From Solwaraspora sp. WMMD791 (GTDB taxonomy: Bacteria; Actinomycetota; Actinomycetes; Mycobacteriales; Micromonosporaceae), in contig NZ_CP120737.1 in the NCBI RefSeq assembly GCF_029581195.1, positions 372,001 through 436,000 of the forward strand: a stretch of 64,000 nt of DNA, read 5' to 3'. Each line of letters begins with the position of its first letter. The stretch's first letter is position 1. The notes beneath the pieces are model-generated. The model did not search any database. It saw nothing but the letters and a program-made list of their open reading frames with translations, and was not told the DNA's origin. Shown here one piece after another: positions 1 to 7,599 of this stretch. The position numbers and the translations under genes were made by a program.

Positions 1-1
1 C

Positions 2-187
2 AACCGGCTCGACGGCTGGCTGCTGATCGTGGCGTCGCCGCTGCTCGGCTTCATCGGGCTGTTCTCCGGCCCGCTGCAGACCGTCGGCGCGGTCTTCGCG
101 TTGACCGCCGGTATCGGCCTGGCCTGGTCGGCCGGGCGGATGGTGCCGAGCGTGCAGGCGGCCCCGAACGCCCCGGCCCGCGCCTGA
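2..187 (+). CDS. C-terminal end of an integral membrane protein (5' truncated by window edge)
   Basis: An open frame enters from the left edge in phase 2 and stops at TGA 185-187, giving 61 residues. Two hydrophobic stretches (about residues 6-23 and 28-46) look like the last two transmembrane helices, followed by a short Ala/Pro-rich polar tail. The visible part contains no diagnostic motif, so the family cannot be named; a transporter of the major facilitator type is one possibility. The gene runs towards, and converges with, the minus-strand methyltransferase that ends at 250. Confidence 0.55.
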   Translation, partial: NRLDGWLLIVASPLLGFIGLFSGPLQTVGAVFALTAGIGLAWSAGRMVPSVQAAPNAPARA

Positions 188-249
188 GGCGTCCGGGTCG
201 GTCAGATCAGGCGTCAGGGGGACCGGTCAGGGCGGTCAGGGCGGCTCGG

Positions 250-1056
250 TCAGGGCGGGTCGTCGCGGCACAGTTCCCAGAACGCCACCGCCGCCGCCGT
301 GGCCACGTTGAGCGAATCGACCCCGCGCCGCATCGGCACCGACACCCGTACGTCGGCGGCCTGGATCGCCGCCGTGCTGAGCCCCGGCCCTTCCGCGCCG
401 AGCAGCAGGGCCGGGCGGGCCCGCTGGCCGGCGTCGAGCCGCTGCACGGCCACCGCGTCCGGCGTCGGCGTCATCGCGAGCAGGTGGAACCCGGCGGTAC
501 GGATGGTGGCCAGCGCCGCCGGCCAGGCTGTCGCCCGGGCGTACGGCACCGCGAAGACCTCACCCATGCTGACCCGTACCGACCGCCGGTACAGCGGATC
601 CGCACAGGTTGGGGAGAGCACCACCGCGTCCATCCCGAGTGCCGCCGCGCTGCGGAACAGCGCGCCGAGGTTGGTGTGCGTGTTGATGCCTTCGCAGACC
701 ACCAGCCGACGGGCAGTGGCGAGGACCTCGTCGAGCGCCGGCAGCGGACGGCGGTGGAACGAGGCCAGCACTCCCCGGTGCACGTGGAAACCGGTGATCG
801 ACTCCAGCACCGCCGGGGTGGCCGCGTAGACCGGCGTCTGCTCCGGCAGCTCGACCAGCTGGTCGAGGCGTTTGGCGTCGATCAGCACCGACCGTGGTCG
901 GTAGCCGGCCCGCAGGGCCCGCTCGATGACCAGTTCGCCTTCGGCGATGAACAGTCCGTTCGGCGGCTCCCACCGGGTCCGCAGCTCGACGTCGGTCAGG
1001 GCCCGGTAGTCCGCTATCCGGTCGTCGTCGGCGTCGGTGATCTCCGCTACTGGCAC
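250..1056 (-). CDS. TrmH/SpoU-family RNA 2'-O-methyltransferase
   Basis: About 268 residues. The SPOUT signature is visible: motif 1 (NTHTNLGALFRSA, about residues 125-137), motif 2 (LLLGAEGPGLS) and the C-terminal motif 3 (VSVPMRRGVDSLNVATAAAVA) that forms the SAM-binding knot. An N-terminal L30e-like region with the usual (N)GLFIAEGE segment precedes the methyltransferase domain. The family methylates the 2'-OH of ribose in tRNA or rRNA; the exact site cannot be read from the sequence. The frame stays open to 1263, but a GTG at 1056 matches the usual family N-terminus and avoids overlap with the divergent PucR-type gene, so I place the start there. Confidence 0.88.
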   Translation of the reverse strand: MPVAEITDADDDRIADYRALTDVELRTRWEPPNGLFIAEGELVIERALRAGYRPRSVLIDAKRLDQLVELPEQTPVYAATPAVLESITGFHVHRGVLASFHRRPLPALDEVLATARRLVVCEGINTHTNLGALFRSAAALGMDAVVLSPTCADPLYRRSVRVSMGEVFAVPYARATAWPAALATIRTAGFHLLAMTPTPDAVAVQRLDAGQRARPALLLGAEGPGLSTAAIQAADVRVSVPMRRGVDSLNVATAAAVAFWELCRDDPP

Positions 1057-1090
1057 ACCGGAGATTGTGCCCGGTGCCCCAGGTACCGTC

Positions 1091-2830
1091 GTGCGGGTGT
1101 TCCCTACCGTCGGCGAGGTGCTGGCTCTCGAACCGGTCCGGCACGGCGGCCCCCGGGTGGTGGCGGCCGAGGAACGCCTGGACCGGCTGGTCCGCTGGGT
1201 GCACGTGACCGAGGTGCCGGACATCGCCAGCCTGCTGCGCGGTGGTGAGCTGGTGCTCACCACCGGGATCGGGTTGCCGGCCGACGACGCGGGGCTGCGG
1301 GCCTTCGTCGCCGAGCTGGCCGACGTCGGCGTCGCCGGACTGGTGGTCGAGCTGGGGCGCCGCTACCACGGTGGGGTGCCCAAGGTGATGGTCGCCGCCG
1401 CCGCCCGGCACGGGCTGCCGCTGGTCGAGCTGCGCCGGGCGACGCCGTTCGTGCTGATCACCGAGGCGGTGCACGCGCTGATCGTGGATGCCCAGTTGGC
1501 GCAGCTGCGAGCCACCGAGGAGATCCACCAGCGGTTCACCGAACTGTCGGTCGAGGGCGCGGAGGCCGCCGAGGTGGTCCGGCAGGCGGCGGAGCTGGCC
1601 GGCGCCCCGGTGGTGCTGGAGAACCTGGCCCGGCGGGTGCTGGCGTACCACAGCGCGGGGGAGAACGCCCGGTTGCTGCTCGACGGCTGGGAGCAGCATT
1701 CGCGGCGGATCCAGCCGGCGGGGCGGACGGCGTACCACGCCGACACCGGCTGGCTGGTGACCATGGTCGGCGCGCGGGGTCAGGACTGGGGTCGGCTGCT
1801 GCTGCGTTGCCCCGGTGCGGGGCCGGACGGGGCAGGCGGGCCGGACGGGGCGGGTGGGCCGCCGACGCGGCTGTCGATCCTGTTGGAGCGGGCGGCGTCG
1901 ACGTTGGCGTTGGGGCGGCTGATCCGCCGCGACGCCGACGGGCTGGAGCGGCAGATCCACCGTACGCTGCTGACCGCCCTGCTCGACGGCTCGCAGCCGG
2001 CCGACGAGGTGGCAGTGCGGGCCCGGGCGCTCGGCGTCGACCTGGACCGCCGTCACCTGGTCGGGCTGGTCGTCCGGTTCCGGGATCCGGATCCGGATCC
2101 GGCTGCGGGGCCGGCCGTGGCCGCCGAGGCGGGAGCGGAGCTCGTCGCCCGGCCGGCGTCGGCCGCCGCCGCCGAGGCGGTCCAGGCCCGGCTGCGCGAT
2201 CTCGCGGAGTCGGTCGGTCTCGCGGTGCGCGAGGCCGGGCTGGCCGGGCTGACCAGCCCGCTGGACGATCACGCCGTCGGCGTGCTGCTGGCGGTACGCA
2301 CGGCGGCGCTCGCCGACGCCGCGCTGGACAACTTCCTGGCGGCGTTGCGCCGGTTGCGCCGTTCGGAGCCGGCGCCCGTGGTGGTGGCGGCCGGCAGCGG
2401 GGTCGACGGCATCCGGGAGGCGCGTCGGACGTTGGTGGAGGCCCGGCAGGTGGCTGAGGCGGGGCGGCGGGACCGGCGGGCCGATCAGGTGCTGCGGCTG
2501 CCGGACGTCGGCCTGACCGGACTGCTGTATCTGTTGCGGGAGGAACCCCGGTTGCAGGTGTTCGTCGAGCGGGAGCTGGGTGCGCTGTTGGCGTACGAGG
2601 CGCGGCACCCTCGGGAGCAGCTGCTGGCGACGTTGCGCGCGTACCTGGAGCATGGCCGCAACAAGTCGGCGGCGGCTGCGGCGGTGCATCTGTCCCGGCC
2701 GGCCTTCTATGAACGGTTGACCCGGCTGGCGCGGATCCTCGACGCCGACCTGGAGTCGGTGCAGGTGTGCCTGTCGCTGCACGTGGCGTTGCTGGCGTTG
2801 GAGGCGGTCCGGGCGCGCCCGCTGGCCTGA
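1091..2830 (+). CDS. PucR-family transcriptional regulator
   Basis: About 579 residues. The N-terminal 120 residues match the PucR ligand-sensing domain (starting VGEVLALEPVRHGG, with VVAAEERLDRLVRWVHVTE and an ELVLTTG motif). The C-terminal 60 residues form the PucR helix-turn-helix (LEHGRNKSAAAAAVHLSR, then PAFYERLTRLARIL). The middle is a GGDEF-like linker typical of CdaR/PucR proteins. Family members control purine, amino-acid or organic-acid catabolism. Start choice is uncertain: GTG 1091 and GTG 1097 are both possible and ATG 1037 would overlap the divergent methyltransferase. No target operon is adjacent; the aminotransferase/dehydrogenase pair at 14.5-17.3 kb is the kind of operon such regulators control, but nothing in the sequence links them. 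Confidence 0.85.
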   Translation: MRVFPTVGEVLALEPVRHGGPRVVAAEERLDRLVRWVHVTEVPDIASLLRGGELVLTTGIGLPADDAGLRAFVAELADVGVAGLVVELGRRYHGGVPKVMVAAAARHGLPLVELRRATPFVLITEAVHALIVDAQLAQLRATEEIHQRFTELSVEGAEAAEVVRQAAELAGAPVVLENLARRVLAYHSAGENARLLLDGWEQHSRRIQPAGRTAYHADTGWLVTMVGARGQDWGRLLLRCPGAGPDGAGGPDGAGGPPTRLSILLERAASTLALGRLIRRDADGLERQIHRTLLTALLDGSQPADEVAVRARALGVDLDRRHLVGLVVRFRDPDPDPAAGPAVAAEAGAELVARPASAAAAEAVQARLRDLAESVGLAVREAGLAGLTSPLDDHAVGVLLAVRTAALADAALDNFLAALRRLRRSEPAPVVVAAGSGVDGIREARRTLVEARQVAEAGRRDRRADQVLRLPDVGLTGLLYLLREEPRLQVFVERELGALLAYEARHPREQLLATLRAYLEHGRNKSAAAAAVHLSRPAFYERLTRLARILDADLESVQVCLSLHVALLALEAVRARPLA

Positions 2831-2877
2831 TCCGGGCCGAAGGTCCTACCCGTCCGGGACCCATGACTGGTCGACAC

Positions 2878-2893
2878 ATACCCCCGGGGGTAT
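2878..2893. promoter_or_regulatory. CsoR/CstR-type operator 1
   Basis: A perfect 16-bp palindrome, ATACCCCCGGGGGTAT, lies 48 bp upstream of the first MBL/rhodanese gene. G/C-run palindromes flanked by ATA/TAT are the known recognition class of CsoR/RcnR-family repressors, including persulfide-sensing CstR. Two more copies lie at 5512-5529 and 5570-5585, next to the CsoR-family gene itself, so this is inferred to be a CstR-like operator. Confidence 0.85.
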
Positions 2894-2940
2894 ATGGTGG
2901 GGAGCGTAGCCCGCTTCGCTTCCGCGATCAGGAGGTCTCG

Positions 2941-4365
2941 ATGTTCTTCGCCCAGTACTACCTGGACTGCCTGTCCCAGGCGTCCTACCTCATCGCCGAC
3001 GAGTCGACGAAACGCGCTGTGGTGGTCGACCCCCGCCGCGACGTCAGCGAGTACCTGGCCGACGCGCAGGCGCACGGGTTCACCATCGAGGGCGTCGTGA
3101 ACACCCATTTTCACGCCGACTTCATCGCCGGCCACCTGGAGCTCGCCGCGCGCACCGGCGCATGGATCGGCTACGGCCAGCGGGCCGAGGCCGACTACCC
3201 GATCCGCAAGCTGGCCGACGGCGAACGGATCAGCCTGGGCGACGTGACCCTGGAGATCATGGAGACCCCGGGGCACACTCCGGAGTCGATCAGCATCCTG
3301 GTCTACGAGCACGCCACCGACCCGGTCGCGTACGGGGTGCTCACCGGTGACGCGCTGTTCATCGGCGACGTCGGTCGCCCGGATCTGCTCGCCTCCTTCG
3401 GTGTCACCGCCGAGGAGCTGGGCCGGATGCTCTACGACAGCGTGCAGCACAAGCTGATGGCCCTGCCGGATCCGGTGCGGGTCTTCCCGGCCCACGGCGC
3501 GGGATCGGCCTGCGGCAAGAACCTGTCCACCGAGCGCTCGTCGACCATCGGTGAGCAGCGGGCCACCAACTACGCGTGCGCCCCGATGGACGCCGCGCAG
3601 TTCCTGGCGATCGTCACCGCCGGGCAGCCCGCCGCGCCGGCGTACTTCGGCTACGACGCCGTACTGAACCGTCAGGACCACGCCCTGTTCGACGTCACCG
3701 CCGCTCCCACACCGCTGAGCCCGGCGGAGTTCGCCGCCGGTCAGGCCGCCGGCGCCGTCGTGGTCGACGCCCGCGACCCGCAGGAGTACGCCGCCGGCCA
3801 CCTGCGGGGTGCGCTCAACGTCCCCGCCGACGGCCGGTTCGCCGAGACCGCCGGCAGTGTGCTCACCCCCGGTACGCAGATCCTGGTGGTCGCCCCGCAG
3901 GACCGGGAGGAGGAGATCGTCACCCGACTGGCCCGGATCGGCTTCGACACCGTCGCCGGCTACCTGCGCGAGCCTGAGCAGGCGTTCCTGCAGATGATCG
4001 ACCAGTTGACCCGGGCGAGCCGGCTGACCGTGGCGCAGCTGGCGGCCGCACGCGCCGGCGCGCATCCGCCGGTGGTGCTCGACGTGCGCAACGCCGGGGA
4101 GCGCTCCGCCGGGGTCGTCGACGGCGCGCTGCACATCCCGCTGGCCGAGCTGTCCCGGCGCATCGACGAGGTGCCGACCGACCGGCCGGTGGTGGTGCAC
4201 TGCGCCGGCGGTTACCGCTCCTCGGTGGCGGCCAGTGTGCTGCGGGCCGCCGGTCACCCGGACGTCTCCGATCTGCTCGGCGGCTACCAGGCGTGGCAGG
4301 CGGGCCAGGCGGGCCAGGCGGCGCAGTCGGGCCAGACGCTGCGCCAGCCGGTCGGCGCGGCCTGA
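2941..4365 (+). CDS. MBL-fold persulfide-dioxygenase-like hydrolase with two rhodanese domains
   Basis: 474 residues. Residues 1-235 are an ETHE1-like metallo-beta-lactamase domain with the HFHAD metal motif (His56, His58, Asp60), a GHTPES motif and a C-terminal FPAHGAGSACG segment. Residues 255-350 form a first rhodanese-like domain that lacks an active-site Cys. Residues 365-460 form a second rhodanese domain with Cys421 in VVHCAGGYRSS. Such proteins oxidise glutathione/low-thiol persulfides to sulfite and transfer sulfane sulfur. The ATG at 2941 follows a good AGGAGG ribosome site. The short Gln/Ala/Gly-rich tail (WQAGQAGQAAQSGQ) is low-complexity. The peroxiredoxin gene follows 54 bp downstream and the CstR-type operator lies upstream, supporting a sulfide-detoxification role. 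Confidence 0.9.
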   Translation: MFFAQYYLDCLSQASYLIADESTKRAVVVDPRRDVSEYLADAQAHGFTIEGVVNTHFHADFIAGHLELAARTGAWIGYGQRAEADYPIRKLADGERISLGDVTLEIMETPGHTPESISILVYEHATDPVAYGVLTGDALFIGDVGRPDLLASFGVTAEELGRMLYDSVQHKLMALPDPVRVFPAHGAGSACGKNLSTERSSTIGEQRATNYACAPMDAAQFLAIVTAGQPAAPAYFGYDAVLNRQDHALFDVTAAPTPLSPAEFAAGQAAGAVVVDARDPQEYAAGHLRGALNVPADGRFAETAGSVLTPGTQILVVAPQDREEEIVTRLARIGFDTVAGYLREPEQAFLQMIDQLTRASRLTVAQLAAARAGAHPPVVLDVRNAGERSAGVVDGALHIPLAELSRRIDEVPTDRPVVVHCAGGYRSSVAASVLRAAGHPDVSDLLGGYQAWQAGQAGQAAQSGQTLRQPVGAA

Positions 4366-4419
4366 CCAGTCGGCCCTGCCTGATCGTTCGTCCACCCTCG
4401 ACTCAGTGGAAGGATCATC

Positions 4420-5109
4420 ATGACCACGGACACGACCAGCACCGCCGTACCGGAGCCGACCCGGCGGTTGCCGCTGATCGGCGACCCGGCGCCGGACTTC
4501 GCGGCGGAGAGCACCCACGGCCCGGTCCGGCTGGCCGACTACGCCGGCCGTTGGCTGGTGCTGTTCAGTCATCCGGCCGACTTCACCCCGGTCTGCACCA
4601 CCGAGTTCGTCGGCTTCGCCGAACTGGCCGACGAGTTCGCCGCCCGGAACGTGGCGCTGCTCGGCAACTCGGTGGACTCGGTCTTCAGCCACCTCGCCTG
4701 GACCCGGTCGATCCACGAGAAACTGGGCGTGCGGATCCCGTTTCCGATCATCGCCGACCTGGACATGGCGGTGTCCCACGCGTACGGGATGCTGCACCCG
4801 AACACCTCCGGTACGGCGGCGGTCCGGGCGGTCTTCGTCATCGACCCCGAGCAGGTGGTCCGGGCGGTGCTCTACTACCCGATGAACGCGGGTCGGATGA
4901 TCCCGGAGATCCTGCGGCTGATCGACGCGCTGCAGACCTCGGACCGGGACGGCGTGTCCTGCCCGGCCAACTGGCGCCCCGGGGACGACGTGGTGCTCGG
5001 TGCACCACGGACCGAAACCGACCTGGATGCCCGGTTGGCCGACGATACGGTCAAACTGTCCGACTGGTATCTGGCAACTCGACCGGACCGGGGCGGATCC
5101 GGTTCCTGA
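4420..5109 (+). CDS. Peroxiredoxin (Prx6/1-Cys type, AhpC/TSA family)
   Basis: 229 residues. The peroxidatic Cys59 lies in the canonical PADFTPVCTTE motif, and the later SCPANW motif is characteristic of the Prx6-type 1-Cys subfamily. It reduces H2O2 or organic hydroperoxides in the cytoplasm. A GGAAGGATCATC ribosome site precedes ATG 4420. It is co-directional with the MBL/rhodanese gene 54 bp upstream and probably shares its CstR-type operator. The pairing makes sense because peroxiredoxins can also reduce or sense persulfides, though that is inference. The C-terminal tail after SDWYLATRP is a short Gly/Ser extension. Confidence 0.92.
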   Translation: MTTDTTSTAVPEPTRRLPLIGDPAPDFAAESTHGPVRLADYAGRWLVLFSHPADFTPVCTTEFVGFAELADEFAARNVALLGNSVDSVFSHLAWTRSIHEKLGVRIPFPIIADLDMAVSHAYGMLHPNTSGTAAVRAVFVIDPEQVVRAVLYYPMNAGRMIPEILRLIDALQTSDRDGVSCPANWRPGDDVVLGAPRTETDLDARLADDTVKLSDWYLATRPDRGGSGS

Positions 5110-5213
5110 ACCCGGAGCACCGGGTGGGTCGGCCGGCCCGGACACGGACCGGCGGACCCACCCGGTGCGCTCCACGTCGGCACGCAGCCGTCAGGTCAGG
5201 CAGAGGGCAGCCG

Positions 5214-5483
5214 TCAGGCCAGGGAGAGGAACAGCTTCTCCATCTGTTCGAGGTTGGCCTTGCGGTCGGTCGCGTCGGCGTCGGGGTCCATGCACTGTTC
5301 GAGCCCGCTCGCGATGACCTTGAACCCCGCCCGGTCGAGCGCCCGGGAGACGGCGGCGAGCTGGGTGACCACCTCGGCGCAGTCACGACCGGACTCCAGC
5401 ATCGCGATGATGCCCCGGATCTGGCCCTCGGCCCGCCGTAGCCGCTTGACGACCTCGGCGGTCGTCTGCTCCTCGACCTGCAT
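5214..5483 (-). CDS. cstR: CsoR-family metal/persulfide-sensing repressor, CstR-like
   Basis: 89 residues, an all-helical DUF156/CsoR protein. Cys35 (GRDCAEVV) and Cys64 (LEQCMD) match the two sensor cysteines of the family. The His four residues before the second Cys, which copper-binding CsoR needs as its third ligand, is Gly60 here. Loss of that His with retention of both Cys is the pattern of CstR, which forms di- and trisulfide bridges with sulfane sulfur rather than binding Cu(I). It is divergent from the second MBL/rhodanese gene, and two operators sit in the 127-bp intergenic space, so autoregulation and control of the whole sulfur cluster are likely. The symbol is by inference. Confidence 0.85.
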   Translation of the reverse strand: MQVEEQTTAEVVKRLRRAEGQIRGIIAMLESGRDCAEVVTQLAAVSRALDRAGFKVIASGLEQCMDPDADATDRKANLEQMEKLFLSLA

Positions 5484-5511
5484 CGGCTGCTCCTCCCACT
5501 CAGGTTTCCAA

Positions 5512-5529
5512 CATACACCCGGGGGTATG
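5512..5529. promoter_or_regulatory. CsoR/CstR-type operator 2
   Basis: CATACACCCGGGGGTATG, an imperfect version of operator 1, lies 29 bp upstream of the minus-strand cstR-like start. Its position suggests autoregulation. Confidence 0.8.
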
Positions 5530-5569
5530 CCTTGCAGTGGCCCGGTCAGTCGAACATACTGGAGAAGCG

Positions 5570-5585
5570 ATACCCCCAGGGGTAT
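5570..5585. promoter_or_regulatory. CsoR/CstR-type operator 3
   Basis: ATACCCCCAGGGGTAT, 25 bp upstream of the second MBL/rhodanese start (GTG 5611). It differs from operator 1 at one central position and is probably the control site for the 5611-9784 gene run. Confidence 0.84.
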
Positions 5586-5610
5586 ACGTCGAGAGCGTGA
5601 GGAGCGCCCA

Positions 5611-6936
5611 GTGGAACTCGTTTCTTTCCGTACCCCAGGCCTCGGCGACCAGTCCTACCTCCTGATCCACGAGGGAAAAGGGGTACTGGTCGACCCACAA
5701 CGTGACATCGACCGGTTCCTCGACGCCGCCGCCGAACGCGACGTCGACCTCCGGTTCGTCCTGGAAACGCACCTGCACAACGACTACGTCTCCGGCGGCC
5801 CCCAGGTGGCCCGGCGCACCGGCGCCGAGCTGGTCCTGCCGGCCGGGGCCGCACCGACCTACCGGCACACCCCCGCCTTCCACCTCGAGGACATCAAGGC
5901 CGACAACCTCACCCTGCGTCCCGTGCACACCCCCGGGCACACCCCGGAACACACCAGCTACGTGGTGCTGATCGACGACGAACCGGTCGCCGTCTTCTCC
6001 GGCGGCAGCCTGCTCGTCGCCGCCGCCGGGCGACCCGACCTGCTCGGTGCCGACCGGGCCCGCACCCTGGCCCGGCTGCAACACGGGTCCCTGCACCGGC
6101 TGGCCGGCCTGCCCCGGGCCGTCGAACTGCTGCCGACCCACGGCGAAGGCTCGTTCTGCACCACCACCGGCGCCGGTCGGTTCACCTCCACCATCGGTGA
6201 CGAGGTCGACACCAACCCGCTGCTGGGCATCGGCGACCCGGAGGCCTTCGCCGACCGGCTGCTCGCCGCGCCGATGCCGATACCGGCCTTCTACCAGTAC
6301 ATGGGCCCGGCCAACATCCGCGGCGGCGAGCCGATGCCGCCGGTCGCCGTGCCCGAGATCGCCGCCACCGCGCTGCCGACCGACGACGGCACCCAGCTGC
6401 TGGACATCCGGCCCCGTCCGGCCCAGGCCGCCGGCCTGGTCCCCGGCTCGGTCGGGATCACCCTCACCGACGACTTCGGCAGCTGGGCCGGCTGGCTGCT
6501 GCCGTACGGCACCCCGCTGGTCCTGATCGCCGCACCCGACCAGGACGTCACCGAGGCCGTCGTCCAGTTGGCCCGCATCGGGCTCGACACCGTGCGGGCC
6601 GTCCACCGGCCGGCCGCCGACGCCGACCTCGGCCCCGGGTACGAACTGCTCGACATCGACACCTTCCGGCAGCGGCTGACCGCGCCCGACGCCCAACTGC
6701 TCGACGTACGGATGCCGAACGAACGCGCGCAGGCCAGCTGGCCCGGCGCGGTCGAACGCTTCCTCGCCGACCTGGTCACCGACGGCATCCCCGCCGCCCT
6801 CGACCCGCAGCGGCCGGTCCTGGTCGCCTGCGGCACCGGCCGGCGGGCCGCCATCGCCGCCAGCCTGCTGGTCCGCGCCGGCTACCGCGTGGCAGTCCTC
6901 GACGGTGCCGGCGTCGCCGACCTCGTCGACAGCTGA
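5611..6936 (+). CDS. MBL-fold persulfide-dioxygenase-like hydrolase with degenerate rhodanese region (second copy)
   Basis: 441 residues. The metallo-beta-lactamase domain carries THLHNDY (His54, His56, Asp58), GHTPEHTS and LLPTHGEGSFC. After residue 255 come two rhodanese-like segments: the first (LLDIRPRP..., about 262-340) lacks Cys, and the last keeps Cys407 in VACGTGRRAAIA. It is a paralogue of the 2941-4365 product but clearly diverged. GTG 5611, preceded by TGAGGAGCG, is the start; it sits 25 bp after operator 3. Probable role: oxidation or shuttling of sulfane sulfur. Four co-directional genes follow. Confidence 0.88.
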   Translation: MELVSFRTPGLGDQSYLLIHEGKGVLVDPQRDIDRFLDAAAERDVDLRFVLETHLHNDYVSGGPQVARRTGAELVLPAGAAPTYRHTPAFHLEDIKADNLTLRPVHTPGHTPEHTSYVVLIDDEPVAVFSGGSLLVAAAGRPDLLGADRARTLARLQHGSLHRLAGLPRAVELLPTHGEGSFCTTTGAGRFTSTIGDEVDTNPLLGIGDPEAFADRLLAAPMPIPAFYQYMGPANIRGGEPMPPVAVPEIAATALPTDDGTQLLDIRPRPAQAAGLVPGSVGITLTDDFGSWAGWLLPYGTPLVLIAAPDQDVTEAVVQLARIGLDTVRAVHRPAADADLGPGYELLDIDTFRQRLTAPDAQLLDVRMPNERAQASWPGAVERFLADLVTDGIPAALDPQRPVLVACGTGRRAAIAASLLVRAGYRVAVLDGAGVADLVDS

Positions 6937-7014
6937 CGCGCGACCCGCACGACCCGCTCCGCACACCTGACCCGCACCGCACCTGATCCTGGCCGACCTC
7001 TTCCTGGAGACACC

Positions 7015-7599
7015 ATGCCCCCCACCAATCCGACCATCGACGTCCCCGCCGCCCGGGCCCTGCTCGCCGACAACCCGGACACCCTCGTCGTCGACGTGCG
7101 GACCCCGGCCGAGTTCGAGACCGCCCACATCGACGGGGCGATCAACCTGCCGCTCGACCAGGTCGACGCCCACCTGAACCGGATCGTCGCCGACGCCGGC
7201 GGCCGGATCCTGCTGATCTGCCAGTCCGGCAACCGGGCCCACCAGGCCTGCGGCAAGCTGGCCCGCGCCGGCCTGGACTCCGCGACCGTGCTGACCGGCG
7301 GGATGGGTGCCTGGATCGCCGCCGGCGGACCGGTCAACCGGGGCCGGCAACGCTGGAGCCTGGAACGTCAGGTGCGGCTGGTCGCCGGCGCCATCGTGCT
7401 GGTCGCGGTGCTGGCCAGCATCTGGTACCCGCCGGCCCGCTACGTCGCCGGTGCCATCGGCGCCGGGCTGACCGTCGCCGCGCTGACCAACACCTGCGCG
7501 ATGGGCATGCTGCTGGCCCGGCTGCCGTACAACCGGGGCGCCGGCTGTGACGTCGACGCGTCGCTGACCCGGCTGAGCCGGGCCGGCGCGGCGAGATGA
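7015..7599 (+). CDS. Membrane-anchored rhodanese (rhodanese + DUF2892, YgaP-like)
   Basis: 194 residues. An N-terminal single rhodanese domain carries Cys69 in the active loop CQSGNR. The C-terminal part (from about residue 115, RQRWSLERQVRLVAG) matches DUF2892 with two transmembrane helices, as in E. coli YgaP. It probably handles thiosulfate or persulfide sulfur at the membrane. It is preceded by a 78-bp spacer and its stop overlaps the start of the SulP transporter gene by 4 bp (ATGA), indicating translational coupling. Confidence 0.9.
   Translation: MPPTNPTIDVPAARALLADNPDTLVVDVRTPAEFETAHIDGAINLPLDQVDAHLNRIVADAGGRILLICQSGNRAHQACGKLARAGLDSATVLTGGMGAWIAAGGPVNRGRQRWSLERQVRLVAGAIVLVAVLASIWYPPARYVAGAIGAGLTVAALTNTCAMGMLLARLPYNRGAGCDVDASLTRLSRAGAAR

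Noticed and set aside
2707-5175. Minus-strand open frame opposite the MBL and peroxiredoxin genes
   Set aside because: No recognisable domain; the sense strand carries intact enzyme motifs.
5512-5585. Copper-responsive CsoR operators
   Set aside because: The cognate repressor lacks the Cu-ligand His and no copper exporter or chaperone is present; sulfur genes are.
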